Below are positions 1 to 11,030 of a stretch of DNA of 64,000 nt, one piece after another. Both the position numbers and the translations under genes were made by a program. How positions within the stretch are numbered: the first letter of the stretch is position 1; each line of letters starts with the position of its first letter. The stretch is from Orobanche coerulescens (Eukaryota > Streptophyta > Magnoliopsida > Lamiales > Orobanchaceae). Below the pieces are notes generated by a model that was not told the DNA's origin, searched no databases, and saw only the letters and a program-made list of their open reading frames with translations. The stretch is taken from contig CM065802.1 in NCBI GenBank assembly GCA_033398695.1, positions 136,634,096 to 136,698,095 on the forward strand, read 5' to 3'.

Positions 1-85
1 ATTGGGTAAAGTGTATACCCAAAAGGAGAAAAAATTGAAAATATTTAGATCACTCCCTGCCCGATGAAACATAAAAACCACATCT

Positions 86-1800
86 ATGCGTGTGTCATCT
101 AATCTCAATGACATTTCTACTTTTGACCTCTTCTCTGACCTAAAAGCTTTCGAGTATGATATTGACAGGAGAGAGAAGGCCGAAGAGTCACCTGCTAGGA
201 ATACAGCATTATCCGCTGTATCTAACAGGAGACACAACATGCCCAGCACATCTAAATCTGCTTACAAGAATCTGACAGTGACGATGATATCCTGTCACAA
301 GATGAAATGGCCCTGCTCATACACAAATTCAAGAAATTCATCAAACAGTCTAGAAAGACTGCATACAGGCCCAAGCCTTTTAACAAGATAAGTTCTGAAT
401 CTTCTCCATCCGGTGATTCTAATCTATGCTACAACTGCAGGAAACTAGGACATTATGCAAATAAGTATCCGCATCCTAAAGTCCAAAAGATGCCGGAAGC
501 CGAGCAACAAGAAAAAGACAAAAGGAGGCGTGCTTGGAAGAACAAGCTCAAGGACCTGATCGGAAAATCAGAAGCCTCGCCCGCACCAAACAAGACCGAG
601 GAATGTCGTCAGGGGGTCACTAACAGTGACTCATCCGATGATGAGCTCGAAGATAAAGCATACATGTGCTTTATGGCTAAAGATATAGAGGACGATGAAG
701 ATAGCAATGATGAGGTAAGCTCAACATCCAATATTCCTATTAATGCATCCCATACTTTCGAAAATATGATGAATGAATTTAAAAACATTCAAAATGCTCA
801 TGAGACATTAAAACAAGAAAACATACAGCTCGAAATTTCTAACTTAGAGCTGAAAGATGAAAATGACTTGCTAAGAAATAATTACGAAAATATATCTATC
901 GATTGTGAAAATAGCAAGATCACAATGGAAAAACTCATAGAGAGCAATCATCAACTTGCTCTCGATCTAAATGAGACCAAGTCTCATAGTGAGAGCAAGA
1001 CAAATGATTTCGTTCTGCTCGAAGCCAAAGTTAAATTCTCGAGAAACGAAAAGGAGAACTAGAGACCATCTTGAAATCTTTCGAGAAATCATCTAAAAGG
1101 ATGGAAGAAATTCTAAGCACCAAGCAACATGCCCATGATAAAAGTGGCTTATGATACACCTCATTTTCCAATAAAGGGAAAACTAATACCGTGTTCGTCA
1201 GGGGTGTGGAACCTATTCCTATACCTGAAGAGACCCCGAGTCCCGCAAAGAAAACAGCTGATCCGCATACAGCAAAGGCTGCCATTCCGCCACCAAAGTC
1301 ATATCACAGACAGCGGAATCCTCAGCAACCCAGACCTGTAAGGCGTATCTAACAGCATGCTCCCCGAGCATATCAAAAGTGCCAAATTGCTCGGAAGAAG
1401 GTGTATCCAAATATCAAAGGCCCGCAGCTGATATTTCCAACAAAGACAACGCCTAGATACTGGATACAGGAGCCTCGTTATCCATCGAGAAAGTAGGTCA
1501 CCGCATAATATCAGAAACAGCTCTAGGAATCCAACTGGAGACCCAGGAGGCAAGCTGTAAGGCCAAAGAAAATGGCTCCAGCTCCAAGACGGCATTCGTA
1601 CTGGATTAACAATAATAACCCTCATTTTTACATGCATAATAATTACCAAGGTTACAACGACTACGTGCCTGCCCCACGTAGACATCGCAAGAACGGACCA
1701 AAAGTAGCCTACAACAAGCCAATTGCTGTCAGGCAAATATAGGTACCTAAAGGCACTAACATCCATGGACCCAACATACAAAGGGGACCTAAATATACTT
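86..1800 (+). pseudogene. gag: E1 gag (nucleocapsid, coiled coil), broken
   Basis: Gag forms the virus-like particle. The readable pieces are 86-391 and 307-1062, in overlapping frames, with degraded sequence to about 1800. A CCHC-type zinc knuckle begins CYNCRKLGHYANKY near 430-470; the fourth ligand, normally Cys, reads Tyr. A long acidic and heptad-rich stretch (about 750-1060) looks like a coiled coil, as in SIRE-type copia gag. After 1062 the frame is broken by several stops, but Pro-, Arg- and Asn-rich sequence characteristic of the gag-protease linker continues. The start lies left of the window. Non-functional as read. Confidence 0.75.
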
Positions 1801-1820
1801 AATTTCTTTGCTTACAGGAC

Positions 1821-3266
1821 ATCAAAGAGAAGGACATCTAGTACTTCGATAGCGGATGTTCTCGGCACATGACAGGAGATAAAAGCAAGCTGTCAGATTA
1901 TGTAGAAGGTTGCGGTCCAAAAGTGCGCTTCGGTGATAAATCCAAAGGAAGAACAAGAGGGAAGGGAACCCTGCTTGTAGGAAAATTCAAAGTCACCGGT
2001 GTAGCTTATGTTGAAGGCTTAGAGTATAATATACTTAGTATTAACCAGTTTTGTGACAAACAGTTCTCGGTGAAATTCTATATAGATCACTATAGAGTCA
2101 AGAACATTCTGACCAAAGAAGTTGTGCTCACAGGAAGCAGATCAGGTAACATGTATATTGCTGACTGGATGCCTACGAGCTCCACAATTTCGTGTTTTGT
2201 TGCCAAAGGCACTGCAGATCTAAGCTGGCTATGGCACAAGAGGATGTCGCATATCAACTTCAAGACAATCAACAAGCTCGCTAGACAGGGAATGGTTAGA
2301 GGTTTGACCGATGTGTTATTCCAAAAAGACAGCATATGTGGAACCTGGAAAACAAATCAAAATCACCCTGAAAAGCAAATCATACCTGTCCACTCACAGA
2401 GTTCTAGAAATGTTACACATGGATCTCTACGGTCCTGTAGACCCTGTAAGTTTGGGAGGTAAGAAATACTGTCTCGTTATTATTGATGATTGTTCCAGGT
2501 ATGCTTGGACAATCTTCTAAGCAAGAAGAAAACCACATCAAAGCTACCTGAGCACCTGAGAAAGCTTCAGAATGAGAAAGGGTTGAGTATCGTTTCTATT
2601 CATTCCGATAGAGGTACTGAATTCACTAACCGCTTTATAGAGCAGTACTGTTCGGACAATGGGATGCAACACGAATACTCAGCTGCTCGAACACCTCAAC
2701 AAAATGGTATTGCCGAGCGAAAGAACGGGACACTCAAGTAAGCAACAAGAACCATGATTGCCGCAAGCAAATTGCCGCAGCTTTTCTGGGTCGAAGCAAC
2801 AAATATAGCGTGCTACACACAAAACCGCTGTATCATCAACAAGCATCACAACAAAACAGCATATGAGGTATGGAACAACAAAACTCCATTAGTGTCCTAC
2901 TTTCACATATTCAGATGCAGGTGTTACGTTCTGAACAACGGGAAAGACCAACTTAGAACCTTCGACGAAAAGTCGGATGAAGGGATATTTGTAGGATATT
3001 CCTTTGTCAGCAAAGCCTTCAGGATATTTAACAAAAGGAAGCTGACAGTTGAGGATCTATACATATAGTGTTCGACGAACCTCACTATGACCCTACAGGA
3101 GTAGAAGATCTTACTCAGAATATCCAACAACTCTCTAATGACCCTCCAACTCCAAAAGAACCTATCGTTAACTTAGAAATCAACCCCGCAGCTGTAAGAA
3201 CAGAGGTAGTTGAAGCTGATGTTGTACAAGCTGAAACTGAAACTACAACAACTCAAGATACAGCAC
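1821..3266 (+). pseudogene. pol: E1 protease and integrase, broken
   Basis: The aspartic protease motif reads YFDSGCSRHMTG at about 1843-1878, with the DSG triad intact. An in-frame TAG just before it probably replaces a Trp codon. GAG-pre-integrase follows (LWHKRMSH near 2230). The integrase catalytic core shows the first Asp in HMDLYGPV (near 2420), the second in HSDRGTEF (near 2600) and the Glu in AERKNGTL (near 2720). The pieces lie in different frames (1869-2462, 2311-2520, 2490-2741, 2754-3068, 3068-3289), so several indels and stops have accumulated. The C-terminal linker before RT is interrupted by E2. Confidence 0.8.
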
Positions 3267-4260
3267 TGTTAGATTGGTACCGCCACTAAAAGGGGGGTTG
3301 AATAGTGCGGATAAGAGTTTTGAACTCTTTTTGCGCGGAAGCTAAAATATCGGAGTAAGTCAAATACGGAAAAGAAAGAACACAAGAAATTGTTCGAGAG
3401 GTTCGGCTATTAACGAAGCCTACATCCCCTACCTAGTATTACCGACTAGGACTTTTCTTAGAAACTTAGAATGCACTTTCTAGTTTAGTGCCAACTCTTA
3501 CAATTTCTTGATTTCCGGGCTCAAGAACAACCTCACTAAAACTCTCTTGTTTTTCTGGGTACAAGACAACCTTACAAAAAAACAATTGCGAGTAGGAACT
3601 CGACTTTACAAAATATATCGCTCTTTGATACAAGAATATAGATAAGATATAATAGAGCAAATCTTCTCTTATCACAATATGGAATGTGTATATCTCTCGG
3701 AATATTTGCTTGAAATAGCTTGAGTATGCTTGTAAGCTCAGATAACTTGTATGTATTCCAAATCCTTGAATGGTGCTATTTATAGCCTTCATAAGCTGAG
3801 TTTCCCGTTGGAGCAGTGGTACCCTTAACGTACGTTATGTAGGCTGGGTTACATACATTATTAATATTACGTACATTACAGAACTTTAGTAACGACCGTA
3901 ATGAACTCCCAAAAACAGTCCAGTGACATTTGGTGAAACTCCTTACGTACGTTATAGATTCAACGATTACGTACGTTATCTTTCAGTTAAAGATCCGTTG
4001 GATGTGAAGACTTGGTGTAACGGCTAATGACTTTTTCCGTGTTGATAGCAACGGGCAGAATTTCGAACCTTATATACGTTATGCATAATAATTTACGTAC
4101 GTTACCTGCATAAAAACACTTGCCAAACTTGTGAATGTTACGTACGCTATATGTGAATAGTTACGTACATTAAATGTAGAAAAATATGTAAAATAAATTT
4201 TGGTTATATAACTCATCATCAAAATGTATAAAATGATTTATTACAAATATTGTACCAACA
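3267..4260 (-). repeat. E2 3' LTR
   Basis: A 994-bp LTR pairing with 11031-12023. On the minus strand it runs from TGTTGGTACAATATT to GTACCAATCTAACA, so TG/CA and inverted termini are present. The TATA-like word CTATAAATAG (minus) is at 3776-3785. Upstream of it on the minus strand (3829-4160) lie repeated words of the form TTACGTACGTTA. Confidence 0.95.
3776..3785 (-). promoter_or_regulatory. TATA box of E2 3' LTR
   Basis: CTATAAATAG on the minus strand. The same word sits at 11538-11547 in the 5' LTR, where it would drive E2 transcription. The TACGTACGT cluster begins about 45 bases upstream. Confidence 0.7.
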
Positions 4261-4425
4261 ATCTCCCCCTTTTTGATTATGACAAAATTTATATGGGAGT
4301 TTTTGAAAAAGACGAGTTTAGGAGAATCGAAAGATTTTTAGAAAAACTCTCCCCCTGAATAATACTCCCCCTGAAACGAACAAGGGATATTTCAAAAACA
4401 AAACATATTTTTCTCCCCCTTTTTG
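4261..4425 (-). promoter_or_regulatory. E2 polypurine tract, reiterated
   Basis: AAAAAGGGGGAGAT (minus) directly abuts the 3' LTR at 4261-4274, the expected plus-strand primer. Near-copies follow upstream at about 4349, 4366 and 4412-4425, giving four purine tracts within 165 bases. Confidence 0.75.
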
Positions 4426-4742
4426 TCATTAACAAAAAGACAAGAGAACCTGTAAGAGCAAGTCAATGAAACACAAAATAGTCAACGAATATAAATGAAA
4501 TAGCAACGAATAGTACTATATAGCAAAGAAAATCGTCAATACGAAAAACAACACATTCATTCAAAACAAAGGTAGTAAGAATTTATGACAATAAACATAG
4601 AGAAATGCATGGAATGTTGGTATTTAACAAAATAGAATCATCATCATAGGAAAGAAAATCAGCTAATCAAGGTCGGCTTCCGGAGGTGTAGGAGGGATTC
4701 CGAAATGAGTATATATACTTTTAACCATAATTTTGATCTCGC

Positions 4743-5851
4743 TCATTTTTTTTCCAGCTTATCTATACGAGCTACCATCTTAGACGAGGAACTCTCCTGT
4801 CTCGGGCGCGAAGGGTCGGGCTGAATAGAAAGACGAGGCTTATTATGAGCAATGCCTCGATATGTGATCCTCTCCTCCGATCGCGGAAGCACACCACCCT
4901 CGACTAAATGATCATCATCCTTAAGGTAGGCAAAGTACACCCATCCACGGTTCCGCGTTCGAAGATATCTCATGGTCCGGATGGTACCCTCGTGTAATAA
5001 GTTTCCCTTCGGGATGGCAATCCCGTGTAGCCCTGTAAGATCAACTCCAGCACTTTCAAATATTTCCGTCAAAATGGAACCAAAAGGCATTCCGGACTTG
5101 GGCTGACAGTCGACCTTGGCATAGCTCTTCTTGTGGAAAATCATTTCTTTTTCCACAAACCATCGTAGGACAATTGAAGCAAAGTTGACTTGGTGGTCTC
5201 TCCAAACATGGTATATGATTTCCATGTCGATATTTACTAAACGCTGCTGAGCATTGACCTTCGGCATTAGGCATCTAGTAATAGCATCATGAAGTAAACG
5301 AATATTGATTCCAAAGTCATTGTTTTCAAATAGACCCGTATTTACTTCAATCACAGCTTTGTCCGACAAGAAATCACGAACTTTAGATTCATGAACACCA
5401 TAGCTTTCATCGTCAGAAAAATTACCAATCACTTCATCCGGAGCGGCAAATTGACCTTTGCAACAAAATCCCTCATTAGGGAGACCAAATAGCTCAGATA
5501 ATTTTGCAGCATCAAACATGATAGGTTTTCCACGGACAATAGAATTAACAACGGCTAATCCCTCAGAATCATAAGTCACAAGGAAATTTGCGTAGAATTC
5601 TCGTACGCAATCCACAAAAATCGGACGAGCCAGACTTACGAAACGGTTGATACTGAGCATATCAAAAAATTCTTCTATTCCAATACCAATTGAGTTCAAA
5701 GATTCAAAGTCAAAATGGTGACTCGGAGTTACCTCTTCGTCGATTAACACTTCTTTGAAGATCTTTGTGGCTTGGAAATAGGCTCTCCAGGGGGTGAAGA
5801 AGAGGATTGAGATGTCTCTCCTCTGCATTTCTTGTTCGTCCTAGTAGCCAT
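4743..5851 (-). pseudogene. E2 additional ORF, plant transposon-protein-like
   Basis: This ORF lies between RNase H and the 3' LTR, in the sense of the element, and is not part of the core copia gene set. The likely start is the ATG at 5851 (MATRTNKKC...). That short Ser/Lys-rich N-terminus changes frame near 5745, where the long 361-codon frame takes over and runs to 4743. Blocks such as CVREFYANF, VRGKPIMFDAAKLSELFGLP and RLLHDAITRCLMP match what I know of the 'putative plant transposon protein' family (PF20167-type). It ends in a basic, possibly coiled tail. No transmembrane helix is evident, so it is not a clear env-like protein. Function unknown. Confidence 0.7.
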
Positions 5852-5959
5852 TTGATGGAGTCGGCCGGAAATTTGAGAAAACAGATGGATTTTGTGGAGT
5901 TTTGAGTAGGGTCCGACGGGAGACGATTTGGGATTAGAGGAAGAATGAAGAGAAAAATG

Positions 5960-6130
5960 TCGAACGGGGTATTTAAGTAATAGGGTCAAAAGGCTTTACG
6001 TACGTTATAGGCTGTAGGTAACGTACGTAATGAAAAATCTAAAACTCACTGGACTAAAAACTGAGATCGGTCACGTACGTAGTCCAAATCACCGTTACGT
6101 CGTAATGTCCTCTTACGTACGTAAAACTCC
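5960..6130 (-). promoter_or_regulatory. Possible internal promoter of the E2 extra ORF
   Basis: The spacer between RNase H and the extra ORF carries TACGTACGT-type words at 5996-6007, 6019-6032, 6072-6081 and 6113-6124, plus variants near 6095 and 6135. A TATA-like CTTAAATA (minus) follows at about 5970. The order words, TATA, ATG copies the U3 of the E2 LTR. Promoter activity is inferred. Confidence 0.45.
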
Positions 6131-6231
6131 TGTCTTAACGGTCGTAAGCCGGACCAAATGAATAGTTATTTCCTTTTGATGATATCCCATTTTTAATGAC
6201 CATTTAATGTAATATGAAGAATATGCAACAC

Positions 6232-7978
6232 TTAAAAATGATCAACATGTCCCATTCCTAAATTTATGCGAATAAAGTTGAAAGCTTCTTTGGGTAATGG
6301 TTTTGTAAAAATATCCGCCAATTGTTCATTTGTACCAACAAATTGGAGACGTACATTCCCGTTTTGGATATGGTCACGAATAAAGTGGTGACAGATTTCT
6401 ATATGTTTTGTCCTACTATGCAATATGGGGTTTTTGCTTAGATTAATGGCACTTGTATTGTCACGAAAAATAGGTGTATTTTTAAGCTCGATGTCATAAT
6501 CTAGAAGTTGATTTTTGATCCATAGGACTTGTGCACATGCACTTCCCGCAACCACATATTCTGCTTCAGCTGTGGAAGTAGCGACACTAGTCTGTTTCTT
6601 ACTCCCCCATGAAATTAAACATGAACTCATAAAATGACAAGTTCCGGTGGTGTTCTTTCTATCAGTTTTGCATCCACCGAAATCGGCATCACTATATGCA
6701 AAAAGTTGAAAATCAATTCTCGATGGATACCACAGGCCTAAGCCAGTAGTATATTTTAAATAACGAAAAATCATTTTGCATGCAATGAGATGGGATTCTT
6801 TAGGATTTGCTTGAAAACGAGCACATAAGCAAGTAGCAAACATTATATCGGGTCGAGATGCAGTTAAATAAAGTAAAGAGCCGATCATACCTTGATACTG
6901 TTTTTAGTCAACACACTTACATTTTTCATCTTTGTCGAGCTTAAGTGTGGAAGACATAAGAGTAGATATTTCTTTGCAATCTTCCATCTTAAATTTCTTT
7001 AGGAGCTCATTGACGTACTTGGATTGGTGAATGAATATTCCGTCATTGAGTTGCCTAATTTGGAGTCCGAGAAAGTTTTTCAACTCTCCCATCATGCTCA
7101 TTTCGAATTCTCCCTTCATAAGATTTGAAAATTCTTCGGACAGAGATTCGTTAGTTGCACCAAAAATAATGTCGTCCACATAAATTTGGCAAATAAGCAT
7201 ATCATCACCTAAATTCTTAATAAATAGGGTATTATCAACATTACCTCTTTTATACTCATTTGAAATAAGAAAAGTGCTCAAATGATCATACCATGCTCTC
7301 GGAGCTTGTTTTAATCCATAGAGAGTTTTATGGAGCTTGTACACATGATCTGGATGATCATAGTCTTCAAAATCCGGCGGTTGCTTGACATACACCTCCT
7401 CCTGGATGATTCCATTTAGGAACGCACTTTTTACATCCATTTGATGGAGTTTGATTTTCTTGTATGCGGGAAAGGCACAGAGAAGACGAATTGCCTCAAG
7501 ACGAGCAACATGAGCAAATGTTTCCTAATCCAAGCCTTCTTCTTGATTATAACCTTGGGCGACCAATCTCGATTTATTTTTAATTGGGAGACCATCATCA
7601 TCAGTTTTAATTTTATGAACCCATTTAGTACCAATGATTGATTTGTCTAATGCAAGGAACCAATTCCCAAACATTATTTCTTTCGAATTGGTTTAGCTCT
7701 TCTTGCATAGCAATAGCCCAATTCTCGTCATTTATGGCTTCATCGATATTCTTTGGTTCTGTAAGAGAAATAAACGCAATATTGTTAATGCAATCATTTA
7801 TATTTCTCCTACTTCGTACACCTTCATCGATTTTTCCGAGAATTTGTTCCATCGGATGGTCTTTCACATTTGCCCAATCTTTAGGAAGGTTGTAAGTATT
7901 CTCCTCCTGCTTGTCCGAGCTTAAGTCGAGCTTCTCCAACTCCTTTGTTGCTTCTGACACTTCTTTAGCCGGAACCAT
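6232..7978 (-). pseudogene. pol: E2 reverse transcriptase and RNase H
   Basis: Copies element RNA into DNA. The linker and N-terminus of RT read at 7978-7625 (NVWELVP block). After frame breaks at 7441-7640 the RT core reads 7440-6904: MDVKSAFLNG, YGLKQAPRAWY and the catalytic YVDD (about 7182-7171) are intact. A stop at 6904 separates it from RNase H at 6888-6232, which has SRPDI, YSDADFGGC, STAEAEY and ADIFTKPLP, all typical of copia RNase H. RNase H itself is uninterrupted and ends near 6232. An in-frame stop also lies in the EEGLD-ETFA block near 7530. Confidence 0.88.
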
Positions 7979-8044
7979 ACCTGCATCATCATCAAAAATA
8001 ACCTTTCTCGGGGGTAAAATTGTATCATCGAATTTTACATGAAT

Positions 8045-9290
8045 TTACTCTTCTACCGAGCCTCTTCTACAATTAAATACATGATACGCTTTAGTGTTAG
8101 TTGAATAACCAAGAAATATTCCAATATTCGATTTTGAATCAAATTTTCCCAAATTATCCTTACCATTATTATGAATAAATACTTTACAACCAAATGGATG
8201 GAAATAAGATAAATTTGGCTTTTTACCTTTAAATATCTCATATGGAGTCATCATTTTATTCCTCCGGAGATGGACTCGATTAATAACATAACAAGCGGTG
8301 TTAACGGCTTCGGCCCAGAAATATTTAGGAAGCCCATATTCATTGAGCATTGTTCGGCTCATTTCTTCTAGAGAGCGATTCTTCCTCTCGACAACTCCAT
8401 TTTGTTGAGGAGTCCGAGGTGCCGAAAAATTATGCCCAATACCATAATTATCGCACCAATCTTCAAAAATATTTGAATCAAATTCTCCACCATGATCAGT
8501 TCGGATGAAGATAATTGGTAACTCTTTTTCCTTCTGGGTAACCTTAAACCACTTAACAAACTCGTTAAATGCATCATTTTTATTTGTTAAGAAATTTACC
8601 CAAGTAAATCTCGAAAAATCATCAACAAGAACTAAAGTATAAAGTTTACCTGTTAAGCTAGCATGTCGAGACGGACCAATCAAATTCATATGAATTAATT
8701 CAAGAATGCGACTAGTGGAAATTTTCATTTTTGGTTTAAACGAGCCTCTAGCATGTTTACCTTTAATATAGGCCTCACAAATGTGGTCTTTTCTGAAATT
8801 TAATTTTGGTAGACCACGGACAATATCGTTTTTGGCAAATTTTGAAAGAAGTGGTAAAGAGGCATGACCCAGTTTTTGGTGCCAAATAACGGCATTTTCA
8901 TCATATGAAAGTAAACATTTTTCATTGAAAGAAGATTCATCTTGAAGATCAACAATATAAATATTTCCATATCGTAATCCAATAAAAAAAACATGGTCTT
9001 TTCTCATCGCAGTGCAATGCGTACTTTCAAAAATTAATTTAAGACCAGTATCACAAAGTTGAGAAACACTTAGAATATTATGGCAAAGACCATCAACAAA
9101 TAGAACATTTTCAATAGTGGATAAAGATTTCTTACCTATCTTACCTGTTCCTTTTATTTGGCCCTTTTTATTATCGCCAAATGTTACGCAGCCACGATCT
9201 TCCTTTTTCAGTTCCGTGAAGAGATGTTCATTTCCACTCATGTGATTTGAACATACACTATCAACATACCATTTATTTGATATTGTTGTC
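8045..9290 (-). pseudogene. pol: E2 protease and integrase
   Basis: The protease motif reads WYVDSVCSNHMSG (about 9277-9236): the catalytic D-S-G is D-S-V. GAG-pre-integrase (WHQKLGHASLPLL) has HICEAY where HICEAC is usual, so one zinc ligand is lost. The integrase core shows HMNLIGPS (first catalytic Asp replaced by Asn), RTDHGGEF and VERKNRSL (Asp and Glu intact), and SAPRTPQQNG is conserved. The frame is open from 9241 to 8045 and is followed by the GKFDSKSNIGIFLGYS block. Three independent active-site losses argue that this copy encodes no working protease or integrase. Confidence 0.88.
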
Positions 9291-9338
9291 TTCCTTGCTT
9301 GTACCTACAAAAATAATTTTCTTCCGTTTTATAGGTAC

Positions 9339-10969
9339 TCAGGCTAATTTGGGTCCTGTGGAGTTAGATATAAAAACTTGGTTTTGAACAATGGTCCCTT
9401 TAGGTACCCAAATTTGTTTGACTTTTATAGTTTGTCTAGAACGTCTACAGTAAGTTTCGGTACGTCCCGGTTTTAAACATTTTGGACATGATGGAATTCC
9501 CGTTTTTAAAGTGTCCGAATCTTTCGTGGTAATTTCTAAGGACTTTTTCATTGGAAATGAATTATATCCGAGTCCTTGTTTTGAAAGAGAAAATTTTTGA
9601 CCAAATAAGAGTTGCTCAAGTTTGTCATTACCACACGAGAATTTTCTAACGTAAAGTTTCAATTCTTTCTGAGTTTTGTGTAAATCATTTCTCAGAATTT
9701 TCTCGGTTTCCAGACAATTTATATGATCAATCGATACATCCTTGTTTTTCAATAATTTTGAATTTTCACTTTCAAGAGATTTTATTTTCTTTTTCAAATC
9801 TTTATTACTATTACAAACTTTTTCGTATTCATTGTTTAAAGATTCGAAATCATCAAGAAGTTCTTCATGAGAAGAATCAGTAACCTCGACTTCTTCGTCG
9901 CTATCTTCGGATGCGCGGGCCATTAGAGCAAGATTGGTTTGAACTTGAGGTTCATCATCCTCATCATCGCTCCATATAGCGACATAGACTTCCTTCTTTT
10001 TGAACTTTTCGTGAGGTGGTTTAGATGAACTCATTGGAGTAGCAACACGACAATCTTTAGCAAAATGGCCTGGAACGCCGCACCTTCGACAAGTATTGTC
10101 GAACCTTTTATTTTATGGGAAGTGAGTCTTTTTGGATTCATCCCTCGACTTTTGTTTGATGTCCCTCCGGCGCCTTTGTAGAAGATTTTTGAATTTCTTT
10201 ATGTTTTTGGCATAAAAGGCGGTTTTTTCATCCTCTTCTTCGATAGGTTCATCTTCTAGATCGCTATCTTCTTTAGCTTTGAAGGCGATCATCCTTTCTC
10301 TCTCTTTGGGGTTTGGTTTCGAACTTCGAGCTTTAATGACAATCTCGTAATTGATGAGAGATCCAATGAGAGCGCTGAATTCAATGGTGTTGAGATATTT
10401 CGACTCCATGATAGCCGTACAGTAGCGTCCCATTCTCTTGGTAGAGATTGAAGGATTTTCTTGGCTTTATCACTACTTGATATAGGTTTCCCGAAGGAAG
10501 CTAGCCCATTTGTGATAGCCGAGAAGCAGTCAAGCATAGTAGTAATGCTTTCTTCTTCTTTCATAGTGAAGCGTTCATAATCGTGAAGAAGCATATTGAT
10601 TTTTGTTTCCTTCACTTGACTCGTACCTTCATAGGTAATTTCAAGCATTTTCCAGATCTCTTTGGCCGCCTCGCAAGAAGATATTCTGTTGTGATCCTCT
10701 GGGTTGAGAGCACAATAAAGCAGTTGAGTAGCTTTACTATTGAATTGATCGTTCTTCCAGTCGGCATCGTCGAATTCTTCAAAGCTTTTGATCGAGCCAT
10801 CTGGCTTCTTAGGAATGGTAGGTCCAAGAGCAATGACCTTCCAAATTTCAATATCGTGAGCTCGGATGAAGATAGACATTTTCTTCTTCCATGTCATAAA
10901 GTTTGAACCATCGAAGAAAGGAGGGTGATTGAGAGCATTGCCTTCAAGAGAAGAGTGGATAAAGGCCAT
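9339..10969 (-). pseudogene. gag: E2 gag
   Basis: It starts at ATG 10969 (MAFIHSSLEG...), 60 bases inside the primer-binding site. The N-terminal half (PPFFDGSNFMTWKKKM..., KETKINMLLHDYE) is a copia UBN2/DUF4219-type gag. A frameshift near 10433 moves to the frame 10433-10113. A CCHC knuckle CRRCGVPGHFAKDC reads at about 10095-10050, in frame with the last open segment 10034-9339. That segment is acidic, then a coiled coil, and ends with a Cys/Arg-rich tail. Total coding length is about 540 codons, normal for long-gag copia elements. Confidence 0.85.
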
Positions 10970-11017
10970 TTATGGATCTTTTCTCTAGCGGGTGTTAATC
11001 CGGTGAAAAAGAGACTG

Positions 11018-11029
11018 CTCCGATACCAA
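11018..11029 (-). promoter_or_regulatory. E2 primer-binding site
   Basis: TTGGTATCGGAGC on the minus strand, just inside the 5' LTR. It resembles the common plant copia site TGGTATCAGAGC, complementary to the initiator Met tRNA. Confidence 0.85.
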
Positions 11030-11030
11030 T

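Larger units (their letters stand above)
1..3266 (+). mobile_element. Ty1/copia element E1, 5' part (gag-PR-IN)
   Basis: This is the first half of a plus-strand copia retrotransposon whose 5' LTR and gag start lie off the window. Domains run gag (zinc knuckle near 430), protease (near 1845), GAG-pre-integrase (near 2230) and integrase (2400-3060). The element stops at 3266, where E2 is inserted, and resumes at 12024 with reverse transcriptase. The flanks of E2 read AGCAC (3262-3266) and AGTAC (12024-12028), a 5-bp target duplication with one transition. The coiled-coil gag and a purine tract of the form TTGAGGGGGAA resemble the SIRE/Maximus lineage, which is an inference from layout. Many stops and frameshifts make it inactive. 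Confidence 0.85.

Noticed and set aside
3466..3792. A 108-codon frame repeated at 11228-11554
   Set aside because: It is duplicated only because it lies in both E2 LTRs and spans the TATA region; no domain is evident.
4743..5851. Envelope-like gene of a retrovirus
   Set aside because: No signal peptide, transmembrane helix or glycoprotein-like region is visible; the motifs fit a plant transposon-protein family instead.
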